This document shows, piece by piece, positions 43,571 to 51,615 of a stretch of DNA of 64,000 nt. How positions within the stretch are numbered: position 1 is the first letter of the stretch; each line of letters starts with the position of its first letter. Below the pieces are notes generated by a model that saw only the letters and a program-made list of their open reading frames with translations, did not search any database and was not told the DNA's origin. The stretch spans positions 1-64,000 of the forward strand of contig CAZICM010000043.1 in the NCBI GenBank assembly GCA_964537685.1, read 5' to 3'. The DNA is from CAZICM01 sp964537685. GTDB taxonomy: Bacteria; Myxococcota_A; Polyangia; Polyangiales; Polyangiaceae. The position numbers were made by a program, and so were the translations under genes.

Positions 43571-43886
43571 TTGAGGATGGTAAGACCGGGCGCCCTTTTG
43601 AGGCAAGCGCCCAACGACTCTTTCTCGGTTCATCTCCTCTTGACCCCGCTTATCTCATGTGCCGACATCACCATCGTGCCAGATAAAGCCCTGTCGTTCT
43701 TGTCGCCACCACCACCCATCCCCTGCTTGGGCATCCTTCCCCATATCGCCACGTCATGATTGTGCCGGAACAAGCCCTATCGTTCTTATCGCCACCACCA
43801 CCTATCCCCTGCTTGGGCATCCTTCCCCATATCGCCACGTCACGATTGTGCCGGAACAAGCCCAAACCTTGTTATCGGCACCATGA
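43571..43886. other. Gene-free stretch dominated by the 86-bp repeat
   Basis: Between a lipoprotein gene and the ParA gene, both on the minus strand. The first 90 bp (43571-43662) show no signal of their own beyond what could be the lipoprotein gene's upstream region. The rest is the 86-bp tandem repeat described separately. Open frames across it are repeat artefacts. Confidence 0.6.
43663..43878. repeat. 86-bp tandem repeat beside parA
   Basis: About 2.5 copies with period 86 (GTGCC at 43676, 43762 and 43848). Copies 1 and 2 differ at a few bases; copy 3 is cut off after about 30 bp and diverges. Each full unit holds GCCACCACCACC, CCCTGCTTGGGCATCC and CCCCATATCGCCACGTCA. The array ends 8 bp before the parA stop codon. 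It could be a partition site or simply a duplication. Confidence 0.85.
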
Positions 43887-44927
43887 TCAGGATGCTTCGC
43901 TGGGATACAGCTTCTCCAGCAGCCGCTGTCCAAGCTGCCGGAATTCATCGCCCACCATCTGAGCCGCGCGGGCATGCGCCCCAATCGCCCCATCCGCTGT
44001 CGTTAGCTTAAAAATTGGTTTCTTTGCCGTCTGGGCCATGGGCATCAGGCTTCGATAGTGCCGCAATACGCCCAGGCAATATTCATCGTCATCCACCCTC
44101 AGATCCGGCCCGGCCTGTTTCATCAAAACCGAGCGCCCGTATTCTTGAGGTATTGCTTTAAGCCATCGCTCATAAGCCCGCGTGACCTCTCCGCCATACA
44201 AATTGGGCTGCATCACGATATAACCTAATGGATCTAGGGTTCCCGAAGGAAGCAGAAGACCTTTCACCGGGTTTTTAGCCAGCCGCTCTTTCCACTGTTC
44301 ACGCCATTGTTCCAAGACAGGTCCAAGGTTTCGTAGTCCCTGGATGGAGAACAGATCGGCGCCCAAAGGCGTCACCATGTCACTGGCGGCAATCAGCGCT
44401 GCCCGGTTGAGGGCTCCCAGATTGGGCCCGACATCCATGAGAACAAGCTCGGCGCCATGCTCATCGGCGGCCTTCTGAATGACCCGGAATAGACTGGATA
44501 TGACCCTGAAGGAAGCTGGATCCCGATCCATGCATCGGGGCCATGCATCCGATAGCTTCTGTTCAAATTCGGCCAGGCGAATATCCCCGGGAAGCAGCGC
44601 GAGCCGTCTACTGAGATATTCGATATGCGGATCCTCTATATCGCCGGTGCCATCGATGATGGGCTCAATCGCGCCCCGTATGGATTTCCGGTCGAGATTT
44701 TCGTCAGGCCACAGCGCTTCCAGATCGTCTTGTTCCAAGCTCATGGCGCTCAAGTTGGACTGGGGATCCAAGTCGGCCATAAGAACCCGTACCCCTTGCT
44801 CCGCAAAGGTCCAAGCGAGGTGGTAGACCAAGGTTGTCTTGCCAACCCCGCCTTTGTTATTAAAAAACGCAAGGATTTTCCGGGGTTTAAGGCGGATTTG
44901 GTCGCGATAGGCAACGACTCGTGCCAT
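43887..44927 (-). CDS. ParA/Soj-family ATPase
   Basis: A 346-residue Walker-type ATPase with a deviant P-loop FNNKGGVGKTT (about 22-32), switch LMADLDPQSN and the ELVLMDVGPNLG strand, all typical of ParA partition proteins. Compared with chromosomal Soj it has an insert in the middle (about 75-150). No ParB gene is adjacent, so it is an orphan. Its start overlaps the stop of the HATPase remnant by 1 bp (TAATG), indicating former translational coupling. An 86-bp direct-repeat array lies immediately downstream. A plasmid or integrative-element origin is likely but not proven; such orphan ParAs may also position protein complexes. Confidence 0.88.
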   Translation of the reverse strand: MARVVAYRDQIRLKPRKILAFFNNKGGVGKTTLVYHLAWTFAEQGVRVLMADLDPQSNLSAMSLEQDDLEALWPDENLDRKSIRGAIEPIIDGTGDIEDPHIEYLSRRLALLPGDIRLAEFEQKLSDAWPRCMDRDPASFRVISSLFRVIQKAADEHGAELVLMDVGPNLGALNRAALIAASDMVTPLGADLFSIQGLRNLGPVLEQWREQWKERLAKNPVKGLLLPSGTLDPLGYIVMQPNLYGGEVTRAYERWLKAIPQEYGRSVLMKQAGPDLRVDDDEYCLGVLRHYRSLMPMAQTAKKPIFKLTTADGAIGAHARAAQMVGDEFRQLGQRLLEKLYPSEAS

Positions 44928-45355
44928 TACAAAGACTCCCCTTGATCGTTGAAGCGCTTTTTTAAGATGGCCAATACCGAGCTCGGGGAAAATTCAAATT
45001 CAGGGGGCGGATTACCATTTTCAACACAGCGCTGCCTGGCCAAAGGAATACCCATACCAAAACGCTGCACAAAGCCCGTTACTTTTAGACCTTCAGCGAT
45101 GATTTGATTTCGGTAATCCGTGGAGGAAGGACCACTCTTGCCAAAGTTTTCGGGGGTCACCCGGCCAAAGAGCCCTCCAGGACTATGAATTTCAATGCGA
45201 TTGTTAAACCAATACCAATGCACAGGTGCGTGAATCTCGTAGCTTCGATGCATCACGGCATTTCGAAGAAGCTGCTGCAAGGCGCTCAAGGGATAATCCG
45301 GGCGGCGTTGTTCGGTGAGCCGCCCATCGATAATGTTCTAGGCGAATCCCAAATT
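44927..45355 (-). pseudogene. Truncated HATPase_c_4/AlbA_2-type ATP-binding protein remnant
   Basis: The intact reading part (from TTG 45289, or from the stop at 45338-45340) encodes RRPDYPLSALQQLLRNAVMHRSY, RIEIHSPGGLFGRVTPENFG, YRNQIIAEGL and GMGIPLARQRC. This is the C-terminal ATP-binding half of RecG-like/AlbA_2 putative DNA-binding proteins. Upstream in the same frame there is a TAG (45340-45338) preceded by a few residues that still fit (NLGFA), and then the similarity stops. The N-terminal AlbA_2 domain is missing. The gene is therefore probably a remnant that still precedes parA (1-bp overlap). A short functional protein from TTG 45289 cannot be excluded. Confidence 0.65.
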
Positions 45356-45448
45356 CGCGTCAATCCGCGCAAGAGCCAATGCTCAGCCCCTCAATCCAAG
45401 TTATGCTCGGCGTTCCTTCGGTCCCAAACTTTTTGTCCACGAGGTCAT

Positions 45449-46270
45449 ATGCTCAAACATCTATCCACCGAGGAGATGATCGCTCTCCTCACACCCTTGG
45501 TACGCCCAGGAAAACGCCGAAAGGCTTTCTTGTCGATTCAGGAAATCGCGGTCCTCGACGCCAAGGCCAAGACCGCCCACGCCGCCCTGCTCGCTTCTCA
45601 GCCTCCCGAGCTGAGTCAAATCCCCGAGGTCAAAGACCTGAACGATCAAGGACGGCGGGTCGACGTGCTCCATGATGATCTGGCCCGCGCGCTATCCCTT
45701 GGCCTAGAAGCGCATGAGCTCCAGCTTCGCATTGCCGAACCACCTCAGCCCGAACGCGCCGAGTCGTGCAAGATTGCCCGCGCACGCATTTTTCCCGATG
45801 GGCTGAGCATCATCAATTCTTCGTGGCTTTCCGAGGCGGGCAATGCGGAGCGGGTTGCACATCTAATCCACAAAGAAGAAAAGTGGATCGGCGATTTGCT
45901 GAAGTCGATTGCCGCGGTGAACAACACGACGCACTACGATGTGTGTTTGCGCTGGATCGATTCTGGCAAGGAACTTGGCGCGCTCGAGCAGAAGCGGGAT
46001 GCGGTACTGGCCAAGCTTGTGGGTCAGGCCAAGGCCACCAAGGCGCCTCAGGAAGCGCGGGGGATGTTTTTTCGCGTGGTCTCGGCCATTTTATACAACT
46101 TGGATGTGAGCGACGCGCCGGCCGAGCATATCGAAGAGGTGCGGGGGCCGATTGTGAGAGCTTCGGACAGGGCTGGGAAGCGCTATGCGACGGGAAAGAG
46201 CGATGAGCCTGTTATCGAAGAAGAAGGCCAAGCCGATGCGGCGCCCGGCGGGGATGATGCATCGGGCTGA
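45449..46270 (+). CDS. Uncharacterised helical protein
   Basis: ATG 45449 has GAGG (45441-45444) upstream; a frame continuing to 45104 overlaps the remnant on the other strand and is not credible. The 273-residue product is mostly helical (AKTAHAALLASQPP, NAERVAHLIHKEEKWIGDLL, GALEQKRDAVLAKLVGQAKA) without signal peptide or membrane segment and has an acidic C-terminus. No family is recognised. It resembles in general character the protein at 1799-2473, but I see no clear alignment. It is convergent with the small gene at 46271-46600, whose end it touches. Confidence 0.75.
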   Translation: MLKHLSTEEMIALLTPLVRPGKRRKAFLSIQEIAVLDAKAKTAHAALLASQPPELSQIPEVKDLNDQGRRVDVLHDDLARALSLGLEAHELQLRIAEPPQPERAESCKIARARIFPDGLSIINSSWLSEAGNAERVAHLIHKEEKWIGDLLKSIAAVNNTTHYDVCLRWIDSGKELGALEQKRDAVLAKLVGQAKATKAPQEARGMFFRVVSAILYNLDVSDAPAEHIEEVRGPIVRASDRAGKRYATGKSDEPVIEEEGQADAAPGGDDASG

Positions 46271-46600
46271 CTACAGCTTGTAGTTTTCGACAATCTGCTT
46301 GGAGGGGCGATCGATTTGCTCGATGGTGCTGGTGGTGATGGGTCTTGCGCGTCCATCGCTCAAAGGCTGCAAAAACAAAAGCGAATCACCGGGTTTGGGT
46401 TCTTTTTCCGATGAATCGGTGCCATGGGCATCGCGCTTCACGGTGCCCGCGAGCGTCAGTGAGAGCGCAATATGCGCATCCCAAAAACGCGCCGAACGCC
46501 TATCCCGTACCGCCACGCATATTCCATCGCGCAGGTGATACTCGGTATTGCGTGTCACATAGACTTTATGCCTGCGTCTCTCCACGCCTGTGTATGTCAT
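46271..46600 (-). CDS. Small uncharacterised protein
   Basis: ATG 46600 is preceded by AGAGGAGACGG; the longer frame to 46693 has no such site. The 109-residue product begins TYTGVERRRHKVYVTRNTEYHLRD and continues CVAVRDRRSARFWDAHIAL, a strand-rich, basic pattern. I believe similar proteins occur in other myxobacteria, but I cannot name a family. The Arg-rich start is faintly reminiscent of PilZ-type R-x-x-x-R motifs, without enough support. It is divergent from the gene at 46782 (181-bp spacer). A weak hairpin (46270-46284) overlaps its stop. Confidence 0.7.
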   Translation of the reverse strand: MTYTGVERRRHKVYVTRNTEYHLRDGICVAVRDRRSARFWDAHIALSLTLAGTVKRDAHGTDSSEKEPKPGDSLLFLQPLSDGRARPITTSTIEQIDRPSKQIVENYKL

Positions 46601-46781
46601 CGCCGTCTCCTCTGTGAGTATTTTTAGTGAGGCGACTTTGGCAGGATGATTGAGCGAGGGCCAAGTTTGTGAAAGCAGGCACGCCCTTTCCATGAGCTGT
46701 GCCCAAACGCAAGTTACTCAAGCGCATTGCAAGGTTTTGGGTGTTTTGCTCCGGCCCTCGCTAGCATTCGCAGCATCCTTC

Positions 46782-47255
46782 ATGGCGCACCGCAAAGCCT
46801 CTTATTCGTCGGAATTGACCAGGCCGGGCCTTCAAAAGGTCCGTAAGCCGCCAATCTTGCTGCGCCGTACGGTGAAGCAGGTTTCGGTGTCCGCAGGCCG
46901 CATGCTGTATCTCATCGATTCGGCCAGTGTGATGAGCGAAGGACAGATGCGTTCCGATGATTCGGGAACAGCTTATTTCGGCACAACTACCCTGCTCTTT
47001 CCTCTGCGTACGCCGGGTATCAGCTTGACTGAGGAAGATATGGCCGACTTGAAAACAGCCATCGAGTTCGATCCGCTCTCGAGGCTTGCGGTGCTGCGTA
47101 TCGCTTATCGCGAGGCCACGCTGAGAGCCGGTGCGCCCTTGGATTCGATTCAGGCGGAGATTCGTTCCGAGCTTGTGCCGCGCGGGCTTCTTGTTCATGT
47201 GGATGTGAGCGCCGCCGCCTTGAATCAGAGAGCCGTAAATCATACCCGGGGCTGA
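46782..47255 (+). CDS. Uncharacterised protein
   Basis: ATG 46782 is chosen because the longer frame from 46650 starts inside the promoter region of the divergent gene. The 157-residue product is basic at first (RPGLQKVRKPPILLRRT), followed by a strand-rich segment (VSVSAGRMLYLIDSASV, TAYFGTTTLLFPLRT) and a helical end (IAYREATLRAGAPLDSIQAEIRSELVPRG). No known motif. It lies 109 bp upstream of the MerR-TPR gene on the same strand. Confidence 0.65.
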   Translation: MAHRKASYSSELTRPGLQKVRKPPILLRRTVKQVSVSAGRMLYLIDSASVMSEGQMRSDDSGTAYFGTTTLLFPLRTPGISLTEEDMADLKTAIEFDPLSRLAVLRIAYREATLRAGAPLDSIQAEIRSELVPRGLLVHVDVSAAALNQRAVNHTRG

Positions 47256-47364
47256 TGCAGGCGCCCCGGCGATCGCTTGAATTCGGCTAAGGATTTTTAG
47301 GCCGGGCGGCTAGGCTCTTGACGCCACGTCCCGCGTGGAAGACCAAGAACGGCCAAGTTCCGTG

Positions 47365-48429
47365 ATGAAGCACGTGATGAACAATAAGAATCGTTCCGTC
47401 GATGGCGATGCTGCGGGCGCTAAGGTCATTCATGTGATCTTTGGCCCCAATGGAGGCCGGGTTTCGGAACCGGTCGCAGGCACGCCCATCGCATCCGGCG
47501 AGCAGAATGCGGGGGAGCCGCAGGCGGATGCTCAAGGCGTGTTGCCTTTTGCAGGGCGCGAGCCGGTGAGCGATTGGTTTTCGGGCAGCGAGGTGAGAAA
47601 GCTGCTCAATATTTCGGCTGGACGCCTGAGGGCTTTGGATAGGGCGGGGATCGTTAAGCCAAGCGCAAGGCGCAAGGGAAGGCGGGCCTACACGTTTTCA
47701 GACATCATCGCGCTGAGGGCAGCGAGGGATTTGTTGTCGCGCAAGGTGCGGCTGAAGGATGTGGCGCGGGCCATTGAAAATATCCGGACGACGTTGCCGA
47801 AGGTGACGAGGCCGCTGTCGGAGTTGCGCATTGTGTCGGATGGGCAGCGGGTGGTGGTGAAGAGCCGGGAAGGCGCATTCGAGCCGCTGACTGGGCAGAT
47901 GGTGCTCGATTTTGATGTGAGGGATTTGCGCGATGATGTTGTGCGGGTGCTGCGTCCGGTGGTGGGCAAAGAGCGGGCGCGGGCTGCGTATGAGCTGTAT
48001 GTGCGCGCCAATGAGCTCGATGAAATGGCGGGGACGATCGAAGAAGCCGAGGCTTTGTATAGGCGGGCGGTGGAGATCGATCCGTATTTGGCGATTGCGT
48101 ATACGAACCTGGGCAACATTTGCTTTCGGCGCAATGACGAGGCGGAAGCGGAGGCGCTTTACCGAAAGGCGCTGGAGATCGATGTGGTGCAGCCGGAGGC
48201 GCAATACAACTTGGGTTATTTGATGCTCGAGAATGGACGCGCGGCCGAGGCGGTGGACTATTTCCGGGGGGCGATCCGGAGCGATCCTAGGTTTGCGGAT
48301 GCGTATTTTAATTTGGCGATGGCGTATGAGCAGCTTGGGGAGCCGGAGAATGCTCAGCCTTGTTGGCGGCGCTATTTGGAGATTGAGCCGTCGGGGACCT
48401 GGGCCGAGATCGCCCGTAAACATCTCTAA
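47365..48429 (+). CDS. MerR-type regulator with C-terminal TPR domain
   Basis: After a low-complexity start of about 70 residues comes a MerR-like winged helix (FSGSEVRKLLNISAGRLRALDRAGIV, then RRAYTFSDIIALRAARDLLSR, about residues 70-145 from ATG 47365). A linker with strands and an acidic helix leads into three to four TPRs (EAEALYRRAVEIDPY, EAEALYRKALEID, AAEAVDYFRGAIRSDP, ENAQPCWRRYLEIEP). The combination suggests a DNA-binding protein that docks a partner through TPRs. The start is uncertain: GTG 47335, ATG 47365 and ATG 47377 are all in frame. It is followed at once by a 125-bp palindrome. Confidence 0.85.
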   Translation: MKHVMNNKNRSVDGDAAGAKVIHVIFGPNGGRVSEPVAGTPIASGEQNAGEPQADAQGVLPFAGREPVSDWFSGSEVRKLLNISAGRLRALDRAGIVKPSARRKGRRAYTFSDIIALRAARDLLSRKVRLKDVARAIENIRTTLPKVTRPLSELRIVSDGQRVVVKSREGAFEPLTGQMVLDFDVRDLRDDVVRVLRPVVGKERARAAYELYVRANELDEMAGTIEEAEALYRRAVEIDPYLAIAYTNLGNICFRRNDEAEAEALYRKALEIDVVQPEAQYNLGYLMLENGRAAEAVDYFRGAIRSDPRFADAYFNLAMAYEQLGEPENAQPCWRRYLEIEPSGTWAEIARKHL

Positions 48430-48553
48430 GAGGGCATCCTACAGGGCTACTGCGGGTTTCATATCTTCGGTCAACCTCCGTCACCGTACAATGTACGGCT
48501 CCGTCGGTTTCCCTAGCTATGAAACCCTCGTTACGCCCTGTAGGACACCCTCT
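48429..48553. repeat. 125-bp imperfect palindrome between convergent genes
   Basis: The whole interval is self-complementary around A48491: the centre is CCGTACA-A-TGTACGG, the outer ends are AGAGGG and CCCTCT, and long blocks (TCCTACAGGGC, GGGTTTCATA) recur inverted. Pairing is interrupted by small mismatches and bulges. It fills almost all the space between the MerR-TPR stop and the convergent PEGA lipoprotein gene. It looks like a repeated palindromic element or MITE and could also end transcription from both sides. Confidence 0.8.
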
Positions 48554-48569
48554 AAAACAGCAATTTGAA

Positions 48570-48980
48570 TCACTTCTTTTTGGGATCGGGGGGCGGCTGG
48601 TTTTCGTTGATGGGAGGAGGCAGATCGCTCTTGACCGTCCTGCCTTCGTTGGGGGCGAGCGTAACGGAGAGGGTGCGATTGCCGCCGCGTTCATCGACAA
48701 AGGTCACTTCGTGGGATCCCGGCGAAACTTTGTAGCCTGAGATAGGTGTCTTTCCGATGGGCTTTCCATCGAGCAGAATCTCGGTTTCGCGATCGGCTTG
48801 AACATCGAGAAAAGCCACGTCTTCTTCGGTGGCGGGCTCATCATTGACGGGCTCGTCCGAAGGCGGCGGAGGCGCCTTTACGTCTGTATTGGCCGAGCTT
48901 CCTCCACATGCGGCAAGGCTCAAGAAAAGAGCGATTGACAGGGCGGAATACCAATAGCGGCGGCTGCATATGCTCTGCAT
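48570..48980 (-). CDS. Lipoprotein with PEGA domain
   Basis: The signal ends in LSLAAC (Cys25). A short Pro/Asp/Glu spacer precedes a PEGA-type domain (about 60-118) with VQADRETEILLDGKPIG, then SPGSHEV and NRTLSVTLAP, the classic L-D-G-x-x-x-G-x-x-P pattern. PEGA domains are surface-associated beta modules often linked to S-layer or kinase proteins. The tail is Pro/Lys-rich. It is convergent with the MerR-TPR gene across the palindrome. A cell-wall or sensory role is inference. Confidence 0.8.
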   Translation of the reverse strand: MQSICSRRYWYSALSIALFLSLAACGGSSANTDVKAPPPPSDEPVNDEPATEEDVAFLDVQADRETEILLDGKPIGKTPISGYKVSPGSHEVTFVDERGGNRTLSVTLAPNEGRTVKSDLPPPINENQPPPDPKKK

Positions 48981-49098
48981 TGCTCCATGCTAACAGCATT
49001 CGCGCGGACGCTGATGATTGGGATGCTTTTGGACATGGCTTCCAAAACGATTTCTTTCCTGTCCTACCGTTAAACAATTTGCGGCATACTGCCGCGCC

Positions 49099-50244
49099 AT
49101 GAGTGAATCGAATTCCACGCCGCTTCAAGCGACAGGCTACCCACCGGGTGGTGCTCCACCCCCAGCTCCTCCCGGCGGATATGGTCCGCCTCCTGCCCCG
49201 CCGGGCGGATTCGGAGGGCCTCCGGGTGACGGTGGAGGCGGCGGATTTGGTGGGCCTCCTCCAGGTGGGTTTGGTGGGCCTCCAGGCGATCAGCCTCCTC
49301 CGGGCGGCTTTGGTGGGCCTCCTCCAGGTGGGTTTGGCGGGCCTCCTCCAGGCGGATTTGGCGGACCTCCTCCAGGCGGATTTGGCGGACCTCCTCCGGG
49401 GGGTGGTTATGGGCCTCCTCCAGGCGGATTTGGTGGACCTCCTATGGGTTCGCCTCTGCCTCCCAAGAAGAGCGGCCCAAATATCGGCCTTATTTTAGGC
49501 ATTGGATGCGTTGGACTTCTGCTGCTGGGCGGTATCGGCGCGGGCGTTGCTGTGTACTTCACGCGGAAGGCAGCGACGACGATTGCAACGACGCTCTCGA
49601 GCGCAACAGCGATTACGCCGACGGGTACGGGAGGCTCGACCAATCCAGTGTTCCCGTCCGCGGGCGATCTAAAAGCCGAAGTGATCGATATGCGGCACTA
49701 CAAGGCCGACTACGGCAAGGCGCGTCATTTCATCGGCGAGATTGTCAATACCGGCACGGCGCCGATCGGGTTTCTGTCTGTGAAGGTGACGCTATTTGAT
49801 GCCAGCAATACAGCGGTGGACAGCGGGACGTGCACAAGCATTTTCCGCACGCTGGAACCCGGTGAGAAAGTTCCGTGCGCGCTCACTGTGTTTAAGGGGG
49901 AAAATTTTACGACCTTCAAGACCGAGGTAAAACCTCAGCCCGCGTATTTGCGCGGCTCGCCTGCAAAGCTTGAGATTACCGATATCAAGCTCACGCCGAA
50001 GCGGGGATACCAGCCGTATCAAGTCGAAGGAAAGATCACGAACAAGGATTCGTTTAAGGCGAAAAATGTGTGGGTGATCGCGTCTTTGTACAATGCGCAG
50101 AACAAGATCGTCGGTGCCGATCAGACGATTATTGCTGGCAACGATTTGGATCCCGGGCAAGGCGCATTGTTTACGGCGAAGATCTATAACGTCGCCGAGA
50201 AGCCCGAGACCTATAAGGTGAAGGCTGTTGGCTACGGCGACTAA
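49099..50244 (+). CDS. Gly/Pro-rich membrane protein with FxLYD domain
   Basis: ATG 49099 is chosen over 49018 since the preceding 27 residues look like untranslated leader. The first 115 residues are nearly all Gly, Pro and Phe with tandem GGFGGPPP units. A transmembrane helix (about 125-150, ILGIGCVGLLLLGGIGAGVAVYF) follows. The extracytoplasmic part has a FxLYD-type Ig-like domain (HFIGEIVNTGTAPIGFLSVKV, then LEPGEKVPC) and a second similar strand domain (LEITDIKLTPKRGYQ). Such proteins have a cytoplasmic Pro-rich tail that may bind SH3- or WW-like partners. The function is unknown. Confidence 0.78.
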   Translation: MSESNSTPLQATGYPPGGAPPPAPPGGYGPPPAPPGGFGGPPGDGGGGGFGGPPPGGFGGPPGDQPPPGGFGGPPPGGFGGPPPGGFGGPPPGGFGGPPPGGGYGPPPGGFGGPPMGSPLPPKKSGPNIGLILGIGCVGLLLLGGIGAGVAVYFTRKAATTIATTLSSATAITPTGTGGSTNPVFPSAGDLKAEVIDMRHYKADYGKARHFIGEIVNTGTAPIGFLSVKVTLFDASNTAVDSGTCTSIFRTLEPGEKVPCALTVFKGENFTTFKTEVKPQPAYLRGSPAKLEITDIKLTPKRGYQPYQVEGKITNKDSFKAKNVWVIASLYNAQNKIVGADQTIIAGNDLDPGQGALFTAKIYNVAEKPETYKVKAVGYGD

Positions 50245-50313
50245 TTTCACCACATGAGTGCGCCCCCCACTTCGCCCTCCCCTATCGATTAAAACGTGTA
50301 GACTGCGCTCGTT

Positions 50314-51537
50314 GTGAGCGATCAAAACCTATCTAGGCGATTGGCCTCCGGCATCGTCGATACGCTGAAGGCCCGCGGTCATATTCTCATCGTAAAAGGC
50401 GGAACTTCCTCTCTCGCACGCGAGATCGAAGAGCAGGTTGCGGAAACGCTTGCGTCGATTATTCCTCGCATCGTTCCGCGCAGCGAAGTGGAAGGCGAAG
50501 TCACAAGCACCTTTGGCCACGAGGATGTGGACGATGAGGTGGAAGATCTCGTGGATGACATCACGGCAACGCTGATGGACTCCGATCATGTGGAAGATGT
50601 CTTCGCGGAGGACAATGTCATCGCGCGCGATATCTTTAGGGTTGCGCGTGACATTCTGCTGAGCCGCGAGGCGCTGGAGCGGGGCGCGGATGAGATTGCC
50701 GTGCATGTCAAGCTGGACACGCTTGGTTATGTGCCGGCAGAAGTGGCGAAGAACGCATCAATCACTCTGCTTCGCGAAGCGATGACGCGCGCGGCCGCGG
50801 ATGTGGAAGCGGATGTGATTGCGTTTGAATACGATACACGCGAGGTGAGCTTCGATTTGCGGGGCGGCGGCGCGGAGCGAAGGCAAGCGCTGATGGAGAA
50901 GGTGGCCTCGAGGCTGACAGATTTGGTGAATGCCGGGATTGCGAAGCTGCCGACGATTGAGCGCACGCTCAAGCTGTCTCACGAGACAACGGCGCGCGAT
51001 CGGGTGGCGCTCAAACCCCAAATCGATGCCATTGCGCAGGCAACGCTGCTGCCGCTGGGCTGCGCGGCAACGTGGGGTTTCGCCGATCCTAAAAGCATCA
51101 AGGTGATCTTCACGCCGCTGTCGGAAAGCGATGCGAATGAAGTGGATAAAGGGATGCTGCCTTTCGAGAAGGAAGTGCGGGCGCTGCTGAAGGGGGCGGA
51201 GCTGGAAGGGCCAGCGTTGCCAAAGGAAGCGAAGGCCGTTTCCAAGGCCGCAGCGGCGCCTGTATCAGCGGGCAAGAAGCCGGATGTCAAAGCCGTGACA
51301 AAAGACGCAGGAACGGCACGATTGCTCGAAGCTCTGGCCGCGATGCCGGCTCCTAAAAAGAAGAAGAAGCCCGAGCCTGAACCCGAGCCGGAGCCCAAGA
51401 AGACGGTGAAGGTGAAGAAGAGCGCTGAGCCGCCGGCATCCGCTAAAAGCGTGAAGAAGAAAAGCGCTGCGGTGAACTCAAAGAGCACGGCCGCGAAGAT
51501 TAAAAAGTCGGCGAAGAGCGCAACGAAGAAGCGCTGA
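50314..51537 (+). CDS. DUF507-like protein with Lys/Ala-rich tail
   Basis: Start GTG 50314. The first 110 residues contain SRRLASGIVDTLKARGHI and DDITATLMDSDHVEDVFAEDN, a pattern I associate with DUF507; a second copy-like region (about 120-250) repeats the idea (REALERGADEIAVHVK). The last 110 residues are Lys/Ala/Pro/Ser-rich (KKKKKPEPEPEPEPKK, KKSAKSATKK), like a histone H1 tail or the disordered ends of bacterial nucleoid proteins. This suggests nucleic-acid binding, which is inference. A strong bidirectional terminator lies 16 bp after the stop. The gene's only neighbours on this strand are lineage-specific. Confidence 0.7.
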   Translation: MSDQNLSRRLASGIVDTLKARGHILIVKGGTSSLAREIEEQVAETLASIIPRIVPRSEVEGEVTSTFGHEDVDDEVEDLVDDITATLMDSDHVEDVFAEDNVIARDIFRVARDILLSREALERGADEIAVHVKLDTLGYVPAEVAKNASITLLREAMTRAAADVEADVIAFEYDTREVSFDLRGGGAERRQALMEKVASRLTDLVNAGIAKLPTIERTLKLSHETTARDRVALKPQIDAIAQATLLPLGCAATWGFADPKSIKVIFTPLSESDANEVDKGMLPFEKEVRALLKGAELEGPALPKEAKAVSKAAAAPVSAGKKPDVKAVTKDAGTARLLEALAAMPAPKKKKKPEPEPEPEPKKTVKVKKSAEPPASAKSVKKKSAAVNSKSTAAKIKKSAKSATKKR

Positions 51538-51553
51538 TAGCCGAGCCAAAAAC

Positions 51554-51595
51554 AAAAGCGCCGCACTTCCTGTTCTGGAAGCGCGGCGCTTTTTT
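51554..51595. terminator. Bidirectional rho-independent terminator
   Basis: AAAAGCGCCGCACTTCC (51554-51570) pairs with GGAAGCGCGGCGCTTTT across a TGTTCT loop, with one mismatch, and T-runs (A-runs on the other strand) flank both sides. It lies between the DUF507-like gene and the convergent second exbD gene and should stop transcription from both. Confidence 0.92.
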
Positions 51596-51615
51596 ATGAA
51601 GGTGAGCAATAAACG

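Noticed and set aside
43571..44011. Several short open frames across the 86-bp repeat
   Set aside because: They repeat with the 86-bp period in three frames, which is the product of the tandem repeat, not of selection on protein.
46270..46284. Short hairpin ACTACA-GCT-TGTAGT at convergent ends
   Set aside because: Six-base stem with only a TTTT after it; too weak to list as a terminator.
46650..46781. N-terminal extension of the gene at 46782
   Set aside because: It runs into the promoter area of the divergent gene, and the extra residues lack the character of the rest of the protein.
48429..48553. Integron attC site
   Set aside because: The palindrome lacks the GTTRRRY/RYYYAAC core boxes and no integrase gene is near.
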